Part shown: positions 1 to 9,794 of the stretch, one piece after another | Layout: the number at the start of each line of letters is the position of its first letter | Position numbering within the stretch: position 1 is the stretch's first letter | NCBI GenBank assembly: GCA_037447605.1 | Contig: CM074818.1 | Coordinates: 2,180,852-2,205,261 of the forward strand | Reading direction: 5' to 3' | Length of the DNA stretch: 24,410 bases | Origin: Zygnema circumcarinatum | Taxonomy: Eukaryota > Streptophyta > Zygnematophyceae > Zygnematales > Zygnemataceae | Notes under the pieces: model-generated | Database searches by the model: none | The model's input: the letters and a program-made list of their open reading frames with translations, nothing else | What the model was told of the DNA's origin: nothing | Program-made: the position numbers and the translations under genes

Positions 1-52
1 GAGGGAGGGAGGGAGGGAGGGAGGGAGGGAGGGAAGGGGTGGGGTGGGGGGA
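1..52. repeat. GGGA/GGGGT simple repeat, G-quadruplex-prone
   Basis: Tandem GGGA units cover about 1-36 and pass into GGGGTGGGGTGGGGGG. They lie inside the second visible intron of the kinase gene, on its antisense strand, so the pre-mRNA carries the C-rich copy. The plus strand has many closely spaced G-runs that could fold into quadruplexes. Confidence 0.85.
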
Positions 53-312
53 GAGAAACATACGCTTCTTCCAAGTCAATCACTTTCACAGCAACGTCCT
101 TTCCAGTCTCCGTATCCAGTCTGCAAAAACATAGCCATGATTGCACAATGCACATAAATTTGATATCCCATTCTCCTCCTCTCTCTCGCTCACTATAACT
201 CTCTCTCTCATGGTCTACCTCTCTTTCTTTTTTCTCTTTTCTCTCCCTCACCCGTCGCTCTCTCACTCCCTTTCTCGTCCTCTCTGACTCGCTCGTTTCT
301 CTGCCTCCCCCC

Positions 313-349
<37 letters not shown>

Positions 350-657
350 TCCCTCTCTTCCTGTTCCGCCAAACTTCCACCTTTAGAGTAAAGCTGACGC
401 TCTCATGTATACAGTTGACAGTCACAGAGAACTATCAGTTGAACTGGCTATCACGGAAACCGGTGCGCGGAGCCCACATTCTGAATTCCGTTTTATTTGT
501 AACTGCAGCCTTTTTCCTTCATATCGGTCATCCCAGCATTGTAAGAAAATGTCGCTAATCGAATTCAATAATTTGATATTGAATCTGCTCACCCTTTAAA
601 AACATCTCCGAAGGAACCTCTTCCAATCAGAGAAGTTGTCTGATACCGTCCATCCAT
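1..657 (-). CDS. STE20/germinal-centre-type serine/threonine protein kinase, 5' part only
   Basis: Two coding exons are visible: exon 1 at 657-593 and exon 2 at 120-64; the gene continues beyond the left edge. Exon 1 starts at an ATG and encodes MDGRYQTTSLIGRGSFGDVF followed by KG; residues 12-17 are the GxGxxG ATP-binding loop. It ends GG|GTGAGC. Exon 2 follows a TTGCAG acceptor and gives LDTETGKDVAVKVIDLEE, with the ATP-anchoring lysine of VAVK at residue 34, ending GC|GTATGT. The phases join exactly (GG+A = Gly). The run ending VIDLEEA is typical of the MST/GCK branch of STE20 kinases, which phosphorylate cytosolic targets in growth, polarity and stress signalling; the target here is unknown. 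Family identity is by recall. No in-frame stop is seen just upstream of the ATG, so the start could lie further 5'. Confidence 0.85.
175..358. repeat. CT-rich tract with pure (CT)n core in kinase intron 1
   Basis: This is a pyrimidine-rich block with a pure (TC)n core at about 316-345. It lies inside kinase intron 1 (121-592). Because the gene is on the minus strand, the transcript carries the GA-rich version. No coding potential is seen. Confidence 0.85.
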
Positions 658-671
658 TCCTCCTCGTTGAT

Positions 672-733
672 CAACCCTAACCCTAATCCTGACCTAACCT
701 TAACCCTAACCCTAACCCTAACCTAACCCTAAT
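672..733. repeat. Interstitial telomere-like CCCTAA/TTAGGG repeats
   Basis: About ten imperfect CCCTAA units, some reduced to CCTAA or CTTAA, end about 15 nt upstream of the kinase ATG at 657. On the kinase sense strand they read TTAGGG, so they probably lie in the 5' UTR or core promoter. The unit here is mostly six bases, unlike the common seven-base plant telomere unit TTTAGGG. Telo-box-like motifs near transcription starts are a known plant promoter feature, though they usually occur singly. Confidence 0.8.
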
Positions 734-1005
734 CTCAGTGTTCCGCCGTCACTCTGAAAAGAAACACCCTCCCCCCTTCGCCACATGACCTCCATATCCA
801 TGCTGCATGCATGGTCCACCTCAGCCTCCTTCTCCATGCTCAGCTTCCGCCATGGCTGCCGTCCTCCTCCCTCAGCGCAACCATGGCTGCCTTCAACTCG
901 CAAATTCTCAAGGTGGACGAATGTACGGACCATTTTATGGCGGACGTTCCCGTCCATAAAAGTACCATACGAAATCCAACGGTCACTTTTGGAAAAAGAA
1001 CGGTA
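734..1005. other. 5' flank of the kinase gene, no gene recognised
   Basis: This stretch is of mixed composition, with several overlapping open frames of about 80-120 codons on both strands. None resembles a family I know, and the overlapping frames compete with one another. It could hold a non-coding 5' exon or the promoter of the kinase gene. Confidence 0.5.
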
Positions 1006-1509
1006 CAGTCGGGGGTCCTCGTATTTACCGCCCTGAGGAGTGCGTCCCCAAGAATTTCGCCACGATTTTGCCGAAACCACCTTTTTGTACGGTAACTTCG
1101 TGTTACCGTACTGCCCGTATTATCCGTACTGTTTGTACTAGCCGTACTAGCTGTACTAGCCGTTACGGGCTTACGCAAAACTCACCTAATCTCCCCGCAC
1201 GAGCCGCCGTAAGAGGCGCTCGCTCTTCTCCCCTTCTTCTTGGCTTCGATACGATACAATATGATACGGTACGATATGGTACGATACGAAACGCCCCGAT
1301 ACGGTACTATCCGTACTAGCCGTATGAGTTGTAGTAGCCGATACAGTACGATATGGTACGATATAGTACGGTACGATACGTACGGTCCAACATGAACTCT
1401 AACATAATACCGCCCGTCTATTGGTAACACGAACCTTATATATGCAAAATCAATATTTTCGCCTCATATTGGCCAAAACCAGGGTGGAAAATATGAGGAC
1501 CCCTGACTG
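1006..1509. mobile_element. Non-autonomous element with terminal inverted repeats, flanked by TA
   Basis: The left end (1006-1038) starts CAGTCGGGGGTCCTCGTATT and the right end, reverse-complemented, starts CAGTCAGGGGTCCTCATATT. The inverted repeat runs about 33-39 bp with a handful of mismatches. Both ends abut TA (1004-1005 and 1510-1511), as expected for Tc1/mariner/pogo-type insertion, and CAGT-type termini are known in pogo-like elements. The flanking ACGG/CCGT also pairs, so the exact boundary is uncertain. The interior encodes no transposase; it is largely a GATAC/CCGTACTAG minisatellite. The class assignment is inference from ends and target site only. Confidence 0.6.
1084..1402. repeat. 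Degenerate 9- and 10-bp minisatellite (CCGTACTAG / CGATACGATA)
   Basis: Units at about 1106-1170 and 1310-1345 follow a nine-base period with consensus CCGTACTAG. Stretches around 1247-1295 and 1340-1390 follow a ten-base period near CGATACGATA/ACGATATGGT. The array lies inside the TIR-bounded element. Open frames here are Tyr-Arg-rich artefacts of the repeat. Confidence 0.75.
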
Positions 1510-1517
1510 TACCGTAC

Positions 1518-1711
1518 ACGCTTAAGGGAATGACAGGTGACGATATACTTCGATACGCTATTGAAGATATTCGACTTTACAAAATTGTAGGATATATCGC
1601 TTTGACGATATAAGGAAACATATCGCAAACTTCCGTATATTCAATATCGATATATTGCCGAAATGAGTCTCTGATAGTCTTAAGAAATCGTCACACATTG
1701 TAAAATATCCC
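1518..1711. other. AT-rich stretch with repeated CGATATA-like words, no gene
   Basis: This intergenic sequence has scattered words such as CGATATA and TATATCG. It may be an older, decayed extension of the neighbouring minisatellite. No coding signal is seen. Confidence 0.4.
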
Positions 1712-1855
1712 TTTTTTTTTTTTTTTCAAGAAGAGAACTTCTAGCAATAGTGGTCTTTTGTGGGCAGTCGCTTCCTCGTGGTTCCCCATCTTGTTGAATT
1801 TCTCCACATAACATTTGATGGCCTTGCCATAGTGAGATCGATGTCACAATTCACA
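1712..1855 (-). pseudogene. Short gene-like fragment followed by poly(A) on the minus strand
   Basis: Read on the minus strand, about 110 bp ending near 1727 is followed directly by 15 A's (plus-strand T's at 1712-1726), like the 3' end of a retrotransposed transcript or SINE. The fragment contains ATGGCAAGGCCATCAAATGT and a downstream ACCACGAGGAA block, which recur in both arms of the hairpin at 11395-11557. One frame reads GKAIKCYVEKFNKMGNHEEA. I do not recognise the parent gene. No target-site duplication was confirmed. Confidence 0.4.
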
Positions 1856-1892
1856 TCTTCTGCAACAGTAATGACTGGTATGGACTACCCAA

Positions 1893-2095
1893 TAGGGGGA
1901 GTCAGACCTTGACCATCGCTTACGAAATTCCTGAATTCCTTTAACTAAAGCCTCTTCTTTTGTGTAAGAATTCCGGGTCGGGATCCGCGGCTCCGCCAAG
2001 CCCAGCCGTACTGAAATGCGTACCTAGCCAATGCTTAATTCGCCCGACAGGCTTACAAAATTGATAACGCGATGGTCAAGGTCTTACTCCCCCTA
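1893..2095. mobile_element. MITE-like element, copy 1 (203 bp)
   Basis: Near-perfect terminal inverted repeats: the left end starts TAGGGGGAGTCAGACCTTGA and the reverse-complemented right end starts TAGGGGGAGTAAGACCTTGA. The match continues to about 27 bp with one mismatch. It is non-coding and about 200 bp long. A related copy lies about 55 bp to the right. If TA is the target-site duplication this points to a Tc1/mariner-like or similar family, but the class is not settled. Confidence 0.7.
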
Positions 2096-2150
2096 CTAAG
2101 AAAAAAAAGAAAGAAATGGAAGCGGCAAACCAAGGCATTGAATTACCCAA

Positions 2151-2351
2151 TAGGGGGGGTCAGACTTAGCCCGAGGCGTACTAAATTCCGAATTTAGTAT
2201 ACTAAAAGTCAAAGTTTCGTGTACGAATTCCAGGTCGAGACCCACGGCTCCGACGGCCCCAGCCGTACCGAAATGCGTACCTAGCCAATGCCTAATTCGC
2301 CCGACAGGTAACTAAATTGGTTTGGCCATGCTTTATGTCTTACTCCCCCTA
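2151..2351. mobile_element. MITE-like element, copy 2 (201 bp), more diverged
   Basis: It has the same orientation and almost the same length as copy 1. It shares a conserved internal core including GAAATGCGTACCTAGCCAAT and the following TTCGCCCGACAG. Its own inverted ends (TAGGGGGGGTCAGAC left, TAGGGGGAGTAAGAC right) are shorter and more decayed. Both copies are preceded by TACCCAA, which suggests a preferred target, a longer true 5' end or a tandem origin. Confidence 0.65.
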
Positions 2352-3020
2352 ATGCATGCAATTACGCATAGTCGATGTGAACATGGCCTTTATCACACGC
2401 ATTTCATGGCTTGTGAAACAGTACGCAAGGGACAATCCCACTCAGCTCTCCTCTGTGGAGGAGAGTGGGATTGGAGGGCAAGAGAGAGGAGAGGAAGTGC
2501 GAAAGGGTAGCGAGTGGGAAGGGGAAGAGTGGGAGAGTGGGAGAGTGGGAGAGAGGGAGGGAGAGTGCGAGAGGGGGGAATAGAGGGGAGAAAGGAAATG
2601 GGGAAGGGTGAGTAGCAGGACTCTCTCTCTCTCTCCCACACGCACACACACACGCCCGTGCAGCCGTTGAGCCTACACAAGAGGGCCGAACTTAGGAGAA
2701 AAGTGACCTTTACAACCTCTCGTCAAACACCCCTCCCTCACAATCTCTACGATATAATCATCCACTAAAACGATCGACTGTGATTTTTTTTAAGCTCACT
2801 CCCCCCCCCCTCCAATACCCTCTCCTCTCCCACTTTCCATCCCTCTCCTTCCTCACTCCCTCCTCGCTAAGCTCCTATGTAATATGTACTCTCTGACTAT
2901 CGCACTTCATAGCATCGTATGTCTGCTCCTAAGGAGACAAGTGCCAAAAATCCGTCTATTTGCAGGCTCACCTTTTGAGCCTTTCAATCCTTTAGGAACT
3001 CTCTGCCTCGCTCGGGACAT
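2352..3020. other. Intergenic stretch downstream of the LPD gene, low complexity
   Basis: This holds a GA-rich tract (about 2455-2600), a short CT/CA microsatellite (about 2622-2655) and mixed sequence that must include the 3' UTR of the minus-strand dehydrogenase gene, whose stop codon ends at 3021. No further gene is recognised; the open frames are repeat-derived. Confidence 0.5.
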
Positions 3021-5692
3021 CTAAGCAGCCACAGGCTGGCTGGGGGCGTGTGCGGGTGCTGCCGAATGCTCTCCGACCTGTTCAATCGTTTATCAAGAAG
3101 TTAGGGATCAAGAAGTTAAAGATCAGGAAATGAAGGATCAAGAAGCTAGGGATCAAGAAGTTAACGATCAGGAAATGAAGGATCAAGAAGCTAGGGATCA
3201 AGAAGTTAACGATCAGGAAACGAAGGATCAAGAAGCTAGGGATCAAGAAGTTAACGATCAGGAAACGAAGGATCAAGAAGCTAGGGATCGAGAAGAAACA
3301 GATTGAACAAGTAAGAACAGAGAGAGTTCGAGTTCGTGTTCGAGTTGAGAACAAGGAACAAGGGATCAAGAAGGTGGTAACAAGCCGTTCACATATATAA
3401 AGGAATTAGGGGTCATGTAATTAGGTTCTGAAAACAACAGGGGTCAAGGAATTAGGGCTTCAATAATGAGGCTTGAAGAGATGAGAGTATTCAAGAATTT
3501 TCGGGTTTTTCAGGCCAGCAAGAACAGGAGGACAATGCTTGTCCTGGAAGGTATGAAGGCTTACCTTGGCTGACTTAAAGAGCTCATCCAGGACCTCTGA
3601 CAGAGTGGGGTGTGCATGCACTGTGAACTTTATGTCCTGTAGAGAGCAAGAGAGGGAGAGAAAAGGCAGAGGGGAGAAAGTATGTGAGAGAGAAGTAGAG
3701 AAGAGAGAGCGAGGCGAAGGCTGTGCAGAAGCAAGAAGTTTGTCAGATTGGAATAATGCACAAGATAAAACCATAATCAGCAGAGATAGAGAAATGGACT
3801 CAGGAGGGGGCCGGGGGGGAAGCGGGGAGAGAGAGAGTGGGAGGGAGAGAGAGTGGGGGAGAGGGAGTGAGAGAGTGGGAGGGAGAGAGAGTGGGAGGGA
3901 GAGAGATTGTGGCAGTAGCCCAAGGAGCATACCGTAACAGTCTGCTTAGTTGCAATAGCGTTGGAAGCCTCATGGATGAGATCTGCTGCATGCAGACCGA
4001 TGATGTGTACTCCAAGAATTTCACCCGTATCTCCCCGGTAGATTAGCTGCACAGCTCTCCCATAAATTTGTGAACAAAGGGCTCCAAAATTTCTATAATT
4101 TCTTAAAACAATAGTGTAAATATGCAAATTTCCAATATTTGAGGGTCGTTTAAGGATTTTTTGGATTCAGGGTTTTCAAAATGGTTCTTGTGGCTACATC
4201 CGAGTGGTCCAATCCTGTTAAAACTTTGTGAGCAAGACAGACCCCTTAAGAAATTTGAGTTTCAATCTCCTATGAACGAATAGGAGTGAGTTGCTCACCT
4301 TCGCCATACCTTCACCCTCATTCTCTGCAAGAGCTTTTGAGTTTGCTTTGAAGCTCGTCTTCGCCACTCTCACTTCAAAGCCCTCCTTCTCCGCCTTCTC
4401 CCGAGCTGCGGGCTGAACCATTCACTCATTCATTCACAATATAAAGCACAACTCAGTATTGAGAATCGTCCTTTTGGGAGCTCAGACTCCAAAGTTCCTT
4501 AGTAACATAAGAAAGTTCATATGGAGTTGAAAAGCAGGGTGGGAGTTTGGGCTTTTATCATGCTAAGAATGGGTCTAGTATGCTTCAAGCAAGCCATGCT
4601 TACTCTTTATGTTTGTATGCAACGAAGGGAGGGACACTCACCTCTGTCAAACCAGCCATACTGATTTCAGGATGTGTAAAGCATGCAGCCGGAATGCTCA
4701 AGTGATTCAACACATTGTGATTGCCCACAAGGTTCTCCACAACTGTTTCCCAGCACCAAACATTACAATATATCAGCTTTACAGCTTACCGCTTTACCAT
4801 CCAACTCCGCATTCATAATGCAGATGAGCAAAGCAGACCTAAACAAAATACACTGCAAAAAGGATGAGTGGGGAAGTCTAACACCAGTTGAAAAATACAA
4901 ATTATCGCATAAACTCCTGCGTACATATCTATACATGTATTCAAGGTATAACATAAACATAAACACACCCATGAATGAGGTAAAAAAGGGACATACCAGA
5001 GATGCCCTGAGCGCTGGCTGCATGTGCCAACATGAGTTTGCCATTAGCATCTCCTATGCAGTACACATGAGGCACCTGCAAAAGTAGAGTCACATAGATA
5101 AGGAACTAAGCTCAGCAAAATGCACACACACACTCTCCCGAAAGAGATCGAGAGGGGGGAGAGAGAGAGAGAGAGGGAGGGACAGCGCACACTCTGCCCT
5201 TCCCTCCATTCCCCTCCCCTCCCTCCCTTTTCCTCCCCCACTTCCTCTTCCTCTCTCTGCTGTCCTCCCCCTTCTCCTGGAGTATCTTCCCCCACCATCC
5301 GTACGAGCTACTTCTTTCTAGCCCATATACACTCAGATATACATACTGCTTTCTGAGCTTCCAAAATTCTCAGTTGTAGATGAGAACCAATGAATCATAC
5401 AACCATTGAAAGATAATTCCTATAAAAACTTGGCACGTACCAGTTCTCCATTAGAACCTAGCACTTGCATCTTTTCGTCCACCGGCACAAAGCCCCGATT
5501 CGTCGTAACGCTAATCTGTTGAATCCACATCGTCAATGTTACCCTTTAAAACGCATGCATATCTTTGTACTATTTTCGTTTGAAAAGCAGAGTTTCATGA
5601 AGCTCACTTTCTGAAGGAGCTTAAATTTGACATGTCAAAGCACATCAGAGCAAACGTAACTAGTTTTGGGGGAGAGGGGGGAGAGAGAGAGG

Positions 5693-5790
<98 letters not shown>

Positions 5791-7632
5791 GAGAGAGAGA
5801 AAGAGAGAGAGAGAGAGAGGGGGAGATTAACAAGTTTACTTTCACAGACAATCAAACTTGAAAACTGGCTTGAGAAGAGGCACAATAAAACTGCTTACAT
5901 TTTCGAGCCCGAGTCCTTTTGTGAATGGAGCCCGTCCTGTAGCAATCAGAGCTGCATCGACCTGCAAATTATGCCACGTCAGCGCCAATTCAGCATTATT
6001 AAATTTACTTGCCGAATTGAAGGCAATTCAGATGTCAATCAGCCACAATTCAATTCTCAACGAGTCGATCCTTAAAACTGTCCAGTGCTAGTAAAAATAT
6101 TAGATATCGGAACATCAAAATATGTAAAAGGGCTATGGTTCTCACTTCCCGCCGCTCCCCAACACTCCGTTCTCTCTCTCGTCCCATCACTCTCCCTCAC
6201 TCTCTCTCTCCCTCTCTCTCTCTCTCTCACTCTCTGGAATTTCGCAACAATATCTACTATAATCACATTTTCACGGCACCTGCACAGTGTTTTTCCACAC
6301 CACTTACTTCCAAAGTTTCCTTGTACTCCTTAGTCTTAGTATCAATAAGTTCAATTTGAACGGGCTTTCCATCCTTAGCAGGAGTGATCTGCACATCACA
6401 GAACACATTCACAGATTTATAGAAATAGAGGGAAAGCCGCTTCTGAACGCCCATACATTCCTCATGTAGCTCTAGTTAAGGCCAAAAGGAATTGATAGCC
6501 CAAAGAAAGCAGCTCACATGGATACATGTTTCCACTGTTCCCAGTAGAATGGGAATGGTAGCAGTTTCTTTTGTCATTACTGAACTTCCATTTTCCTCTC
6601 CCTTCTAATCCTCCGCTCCCATACTCTTCATCCCCTCCAACCTCAATGTTCCTCACGACTCTTGCCTGTCTCCCTAAAATCCGCTCGTTTCCCTTCCAGC
6701 ACCTTTCAACCTCTCCATCCTCTCTCTCGCTTCCCTCTCTTCTTTCTCTCGTCCCACACTCCCTCTCTTCTGCTTCCGCCTCATTCACTACCTACAGCCC
6801 TTCCTATCCAACAGTCTGCACAAGGCAAATAGGACCCAAAATTCCACAAAAATATGCTCGTACTTACCGAAAACACTCCATACAAACCTTCACCTCCAAC
6901 TTTCACTCTTAACTCCTTCAAATCCTGAATCATGTGGAAAATGTATTCTCTCTCTCTCCCTCTCTCTCTCTCTCTCTCAAAGTAAAAATGCACCTTCTTT
7001 GCGAGGACCCCAATGTGCCAGTCAATCTTGCGGGGGTTGACGAGGATGCGCTGCGCGAGCTTTCCAATTTCAGGATCAAACCCCGGCATGAGCTGGTCCA
7101 CTGCTTCAACAAAGGTAACCTGCAGGCAATGGGAGAAGGAGGGAGACAGAAAGGGGGGAGAGGGAGAGAAAGGGGGGGGGTGGGGGGGAGGGAAGAAGAG
7201 AGGAAGAAGCAGGGAGGAGAGAGAGAGAGCGAGAAAGGGAAAGGGAGGGAGGGAAAAAGGGGGAAGGGGTTGAACGGGTGGGGAGGAGAGAAGGGGGAGC
7301 AGAGAGGAAGAGAGGAAGAAATACACACACTGTTTGAGATTTCAAACAAGTGGCTCCCTGAAAACATCCTTCCTGCTGCAGCAGGAAAGGGGGATGAAGG
7401 AATGAAGTGTGCTCATACTTATATCTATATTACGTTCAAATATCTCAGAGAATGAATGCAAAAAAATCACCTCGCTGCCCAGTGCTGTGTACACATCGCT
7501 GAACTCGAGCCCGATGTATCCACTCCCCACGATAGCGATCCAGTCAGGAACCCACTCCAACTTGAGGGCATGGTCACTAGTGAAGACAGTCTTGCCTGCA
7601 GGGGGAGAGAGTGGGGGGGAGAGAGAGAGAGG

Positions 7633-7716
<84 letters not shown>

Positions 7717-9763
7717 CGAGAGAGAGAGAGAGAGGGAGGAGAATGGGAGGGGAGGGAGAGGGAGAGAGTGAGGGGGGGAGAATGGGAGGGGAGAGAGAGG
7801 GAGAGAAAGAGAGGGAGATGAGAGAGGCAAGGAACGGCAAAAGAATGAGCGCAACAAGGGCAAAGGGAAAACGAGAAAGGGGAAGTTGTTGGAAAGAAAT
7901 GGAAGGGGAGAGGAGGGGGAGCATACAGCAATACAATTAAGGGAGTGAGAGGAAAAGATAAAAGGAGAGGAAGGGGGGGGCGAGAGAGAGAGAGAGACCG
8001 TGCTAGAGAGAAACCTCCAAATTCCTGAACTAATCATCCACAAAATGTATTCGCGTAATAGCCCGAGCAGGCTCTCGAGAGCTCGAAAGGTGCCTTTACT
8101 GAGGGCTCAAACGGACAACTTACTCACCATCAATTTCAATGCCGGGGGGTACAAATGGGGTAGAGCCCGTAGCAATGATGATATCTCTTCCTGTGACAAT
8201 CTTGTCGGGGAATCCAATTTTTCCGTATTTCACTTTTTGTGGACCCTGCACGATATGACCTCATTCAAAGATTTGTATGAGCATAAGCAAGATCAATTCA
8301 AATCAAATCAACTCTTTCCAAGAAAATGGTGCAAAGCCGTCTATAGATGGCTTCGAAATGATTGCTCGAGGGGTCAGAAACAGGAAGGTGATAGCTCAGA
8401 AGCTCTACGAAACAGGAGTGCACAGAAGTATGAAGTTACTCTCTCTCTATCTCTCTCTCAATCTCTCTCTCTCTCTCTCTCCCTCGTTCTATAGTGGATT
8501 AAGGACCCAAGCAACAGCATCGCATACCAGAATGGTTCCAACTCCTGTTAGTATATCCACGCCCAAAGCCTTCATAGAATTAGTCAGATTGCCGCGAATC
8601 TTAGTCGCCAGTCCGTTCGCATGGTCAGCCACCGCCTGCCTATCGTATGAAGCTCCATCGACCTGAAACAGAAAGACAATCAACCTTTCCATAACTTAGA
8701 ATTATAATTGTCGGATAAAATGTTCTAGGTCAAGGTCAAGGTTTGGGAGAGGAAACCCTCAAATCAAGAAGCACTCTAAAAGAGACGACAGTGATAAGGG
8801 ATGTATTTTTTTGTAAAAGGAGATAACACTCACACATTCTCTCCCTGCCCGCCCCTCTCTTGCTTTGTCTCTCTCTCGCTCTCGCCGCCTTTCTCACTCT
8901 CTTTTTCTGTGTCTCACTTCCTTTCGTTAACTCTTTCTTGCACTACAAAGAAAAATTGGAGGTCGATCATTCATTCGCTTTTTAAGAACTACGTCGACAC
9001 TGTTCACGATTAATTCAGCGACATTATTACCCACCAAACTATTAAAAGTTCTTCTATGGAGCGCAAGTTTGGAGCAAATTCAAGATCGTTCAAGCCACTC
9101 AAAAAAAGAAAAAAAAAAACAGCTAAAAGCTGACCCAAGTCAAGTTTGACTAAAAAAAGACCTTACTAAAACTGCCAAACTGCCAAACAATTCATCTTTC
9201 TTCTTACTCAACCTCGCTTCCAAACAAAAAAGCTTCAAGAAAAAAGAAACGAGGAACGAACACAAATTTATGGCTACAATAACTATAAAACAAGCTTCTA
9301 ATAATAGCATAGACAGAAAAAGAGAGCTTGAGATGCCCTGTATGTGATCCTGTTGCATGCTTTTCACCTTGATTCCGAACGCCTTCAAATGCTCCGCATC
9401 TTGAAACTCCCTCATTCTTCCGCTCACTGCAAGCAGCGCCTTTGAGGGAACACAGCCGCGGTTCACACATGTGCCTCCGATCACATCGCCTTCAATGATG
9501 GCTGTCTTCAAGCCCTGCAAAAGATGCAAAAGATGGGGGATAAAACCAGACATACATACAATCCATATGGAGAAATCAGCATATAATCTGAATCGCATTC
9601 AATCTAAATCGCATTTGATGTAAGAAAGAAATGTACGGCACGAAATGCACCGTTGTTATTGGTGTGAATGATGTCTGTGCTGAAACCATGTCAAGTGCAT
9701 AGACAATTTAGAGAATATGGACAACCAGGTTCAGTCAAGAGACAGCAAGTCAACTCAAGTCAA

Positions 9764-9794
<31 letters not shown>

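Noticed and set aside
718-1178. Several 80-120-codon frames upstream of the kinase gene
   Set aside because: They overlap on both strands in different phases, and one end runs into telomere-like or minisatellite repeats. No family resemblance.
3082-3369. Hydrophobic [11 protein letters not shown]-type repeat frame, and the 45-bp repeat as a possible CRISPR or membrane protein
   Set aside because: The units are contiguous with no spacers, and the 15-bp period makes any frame open. The segment lies between two well-supported LPD splice sites.
7342-8043. 233-codon minus-strand frame through LPD introns 4 and 5
   Set aside because: Only the part between 7595 and 7471 is real (LPD exon 5, [14 protein letters not shown] onward). 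The rest is translated (CT)n intron.
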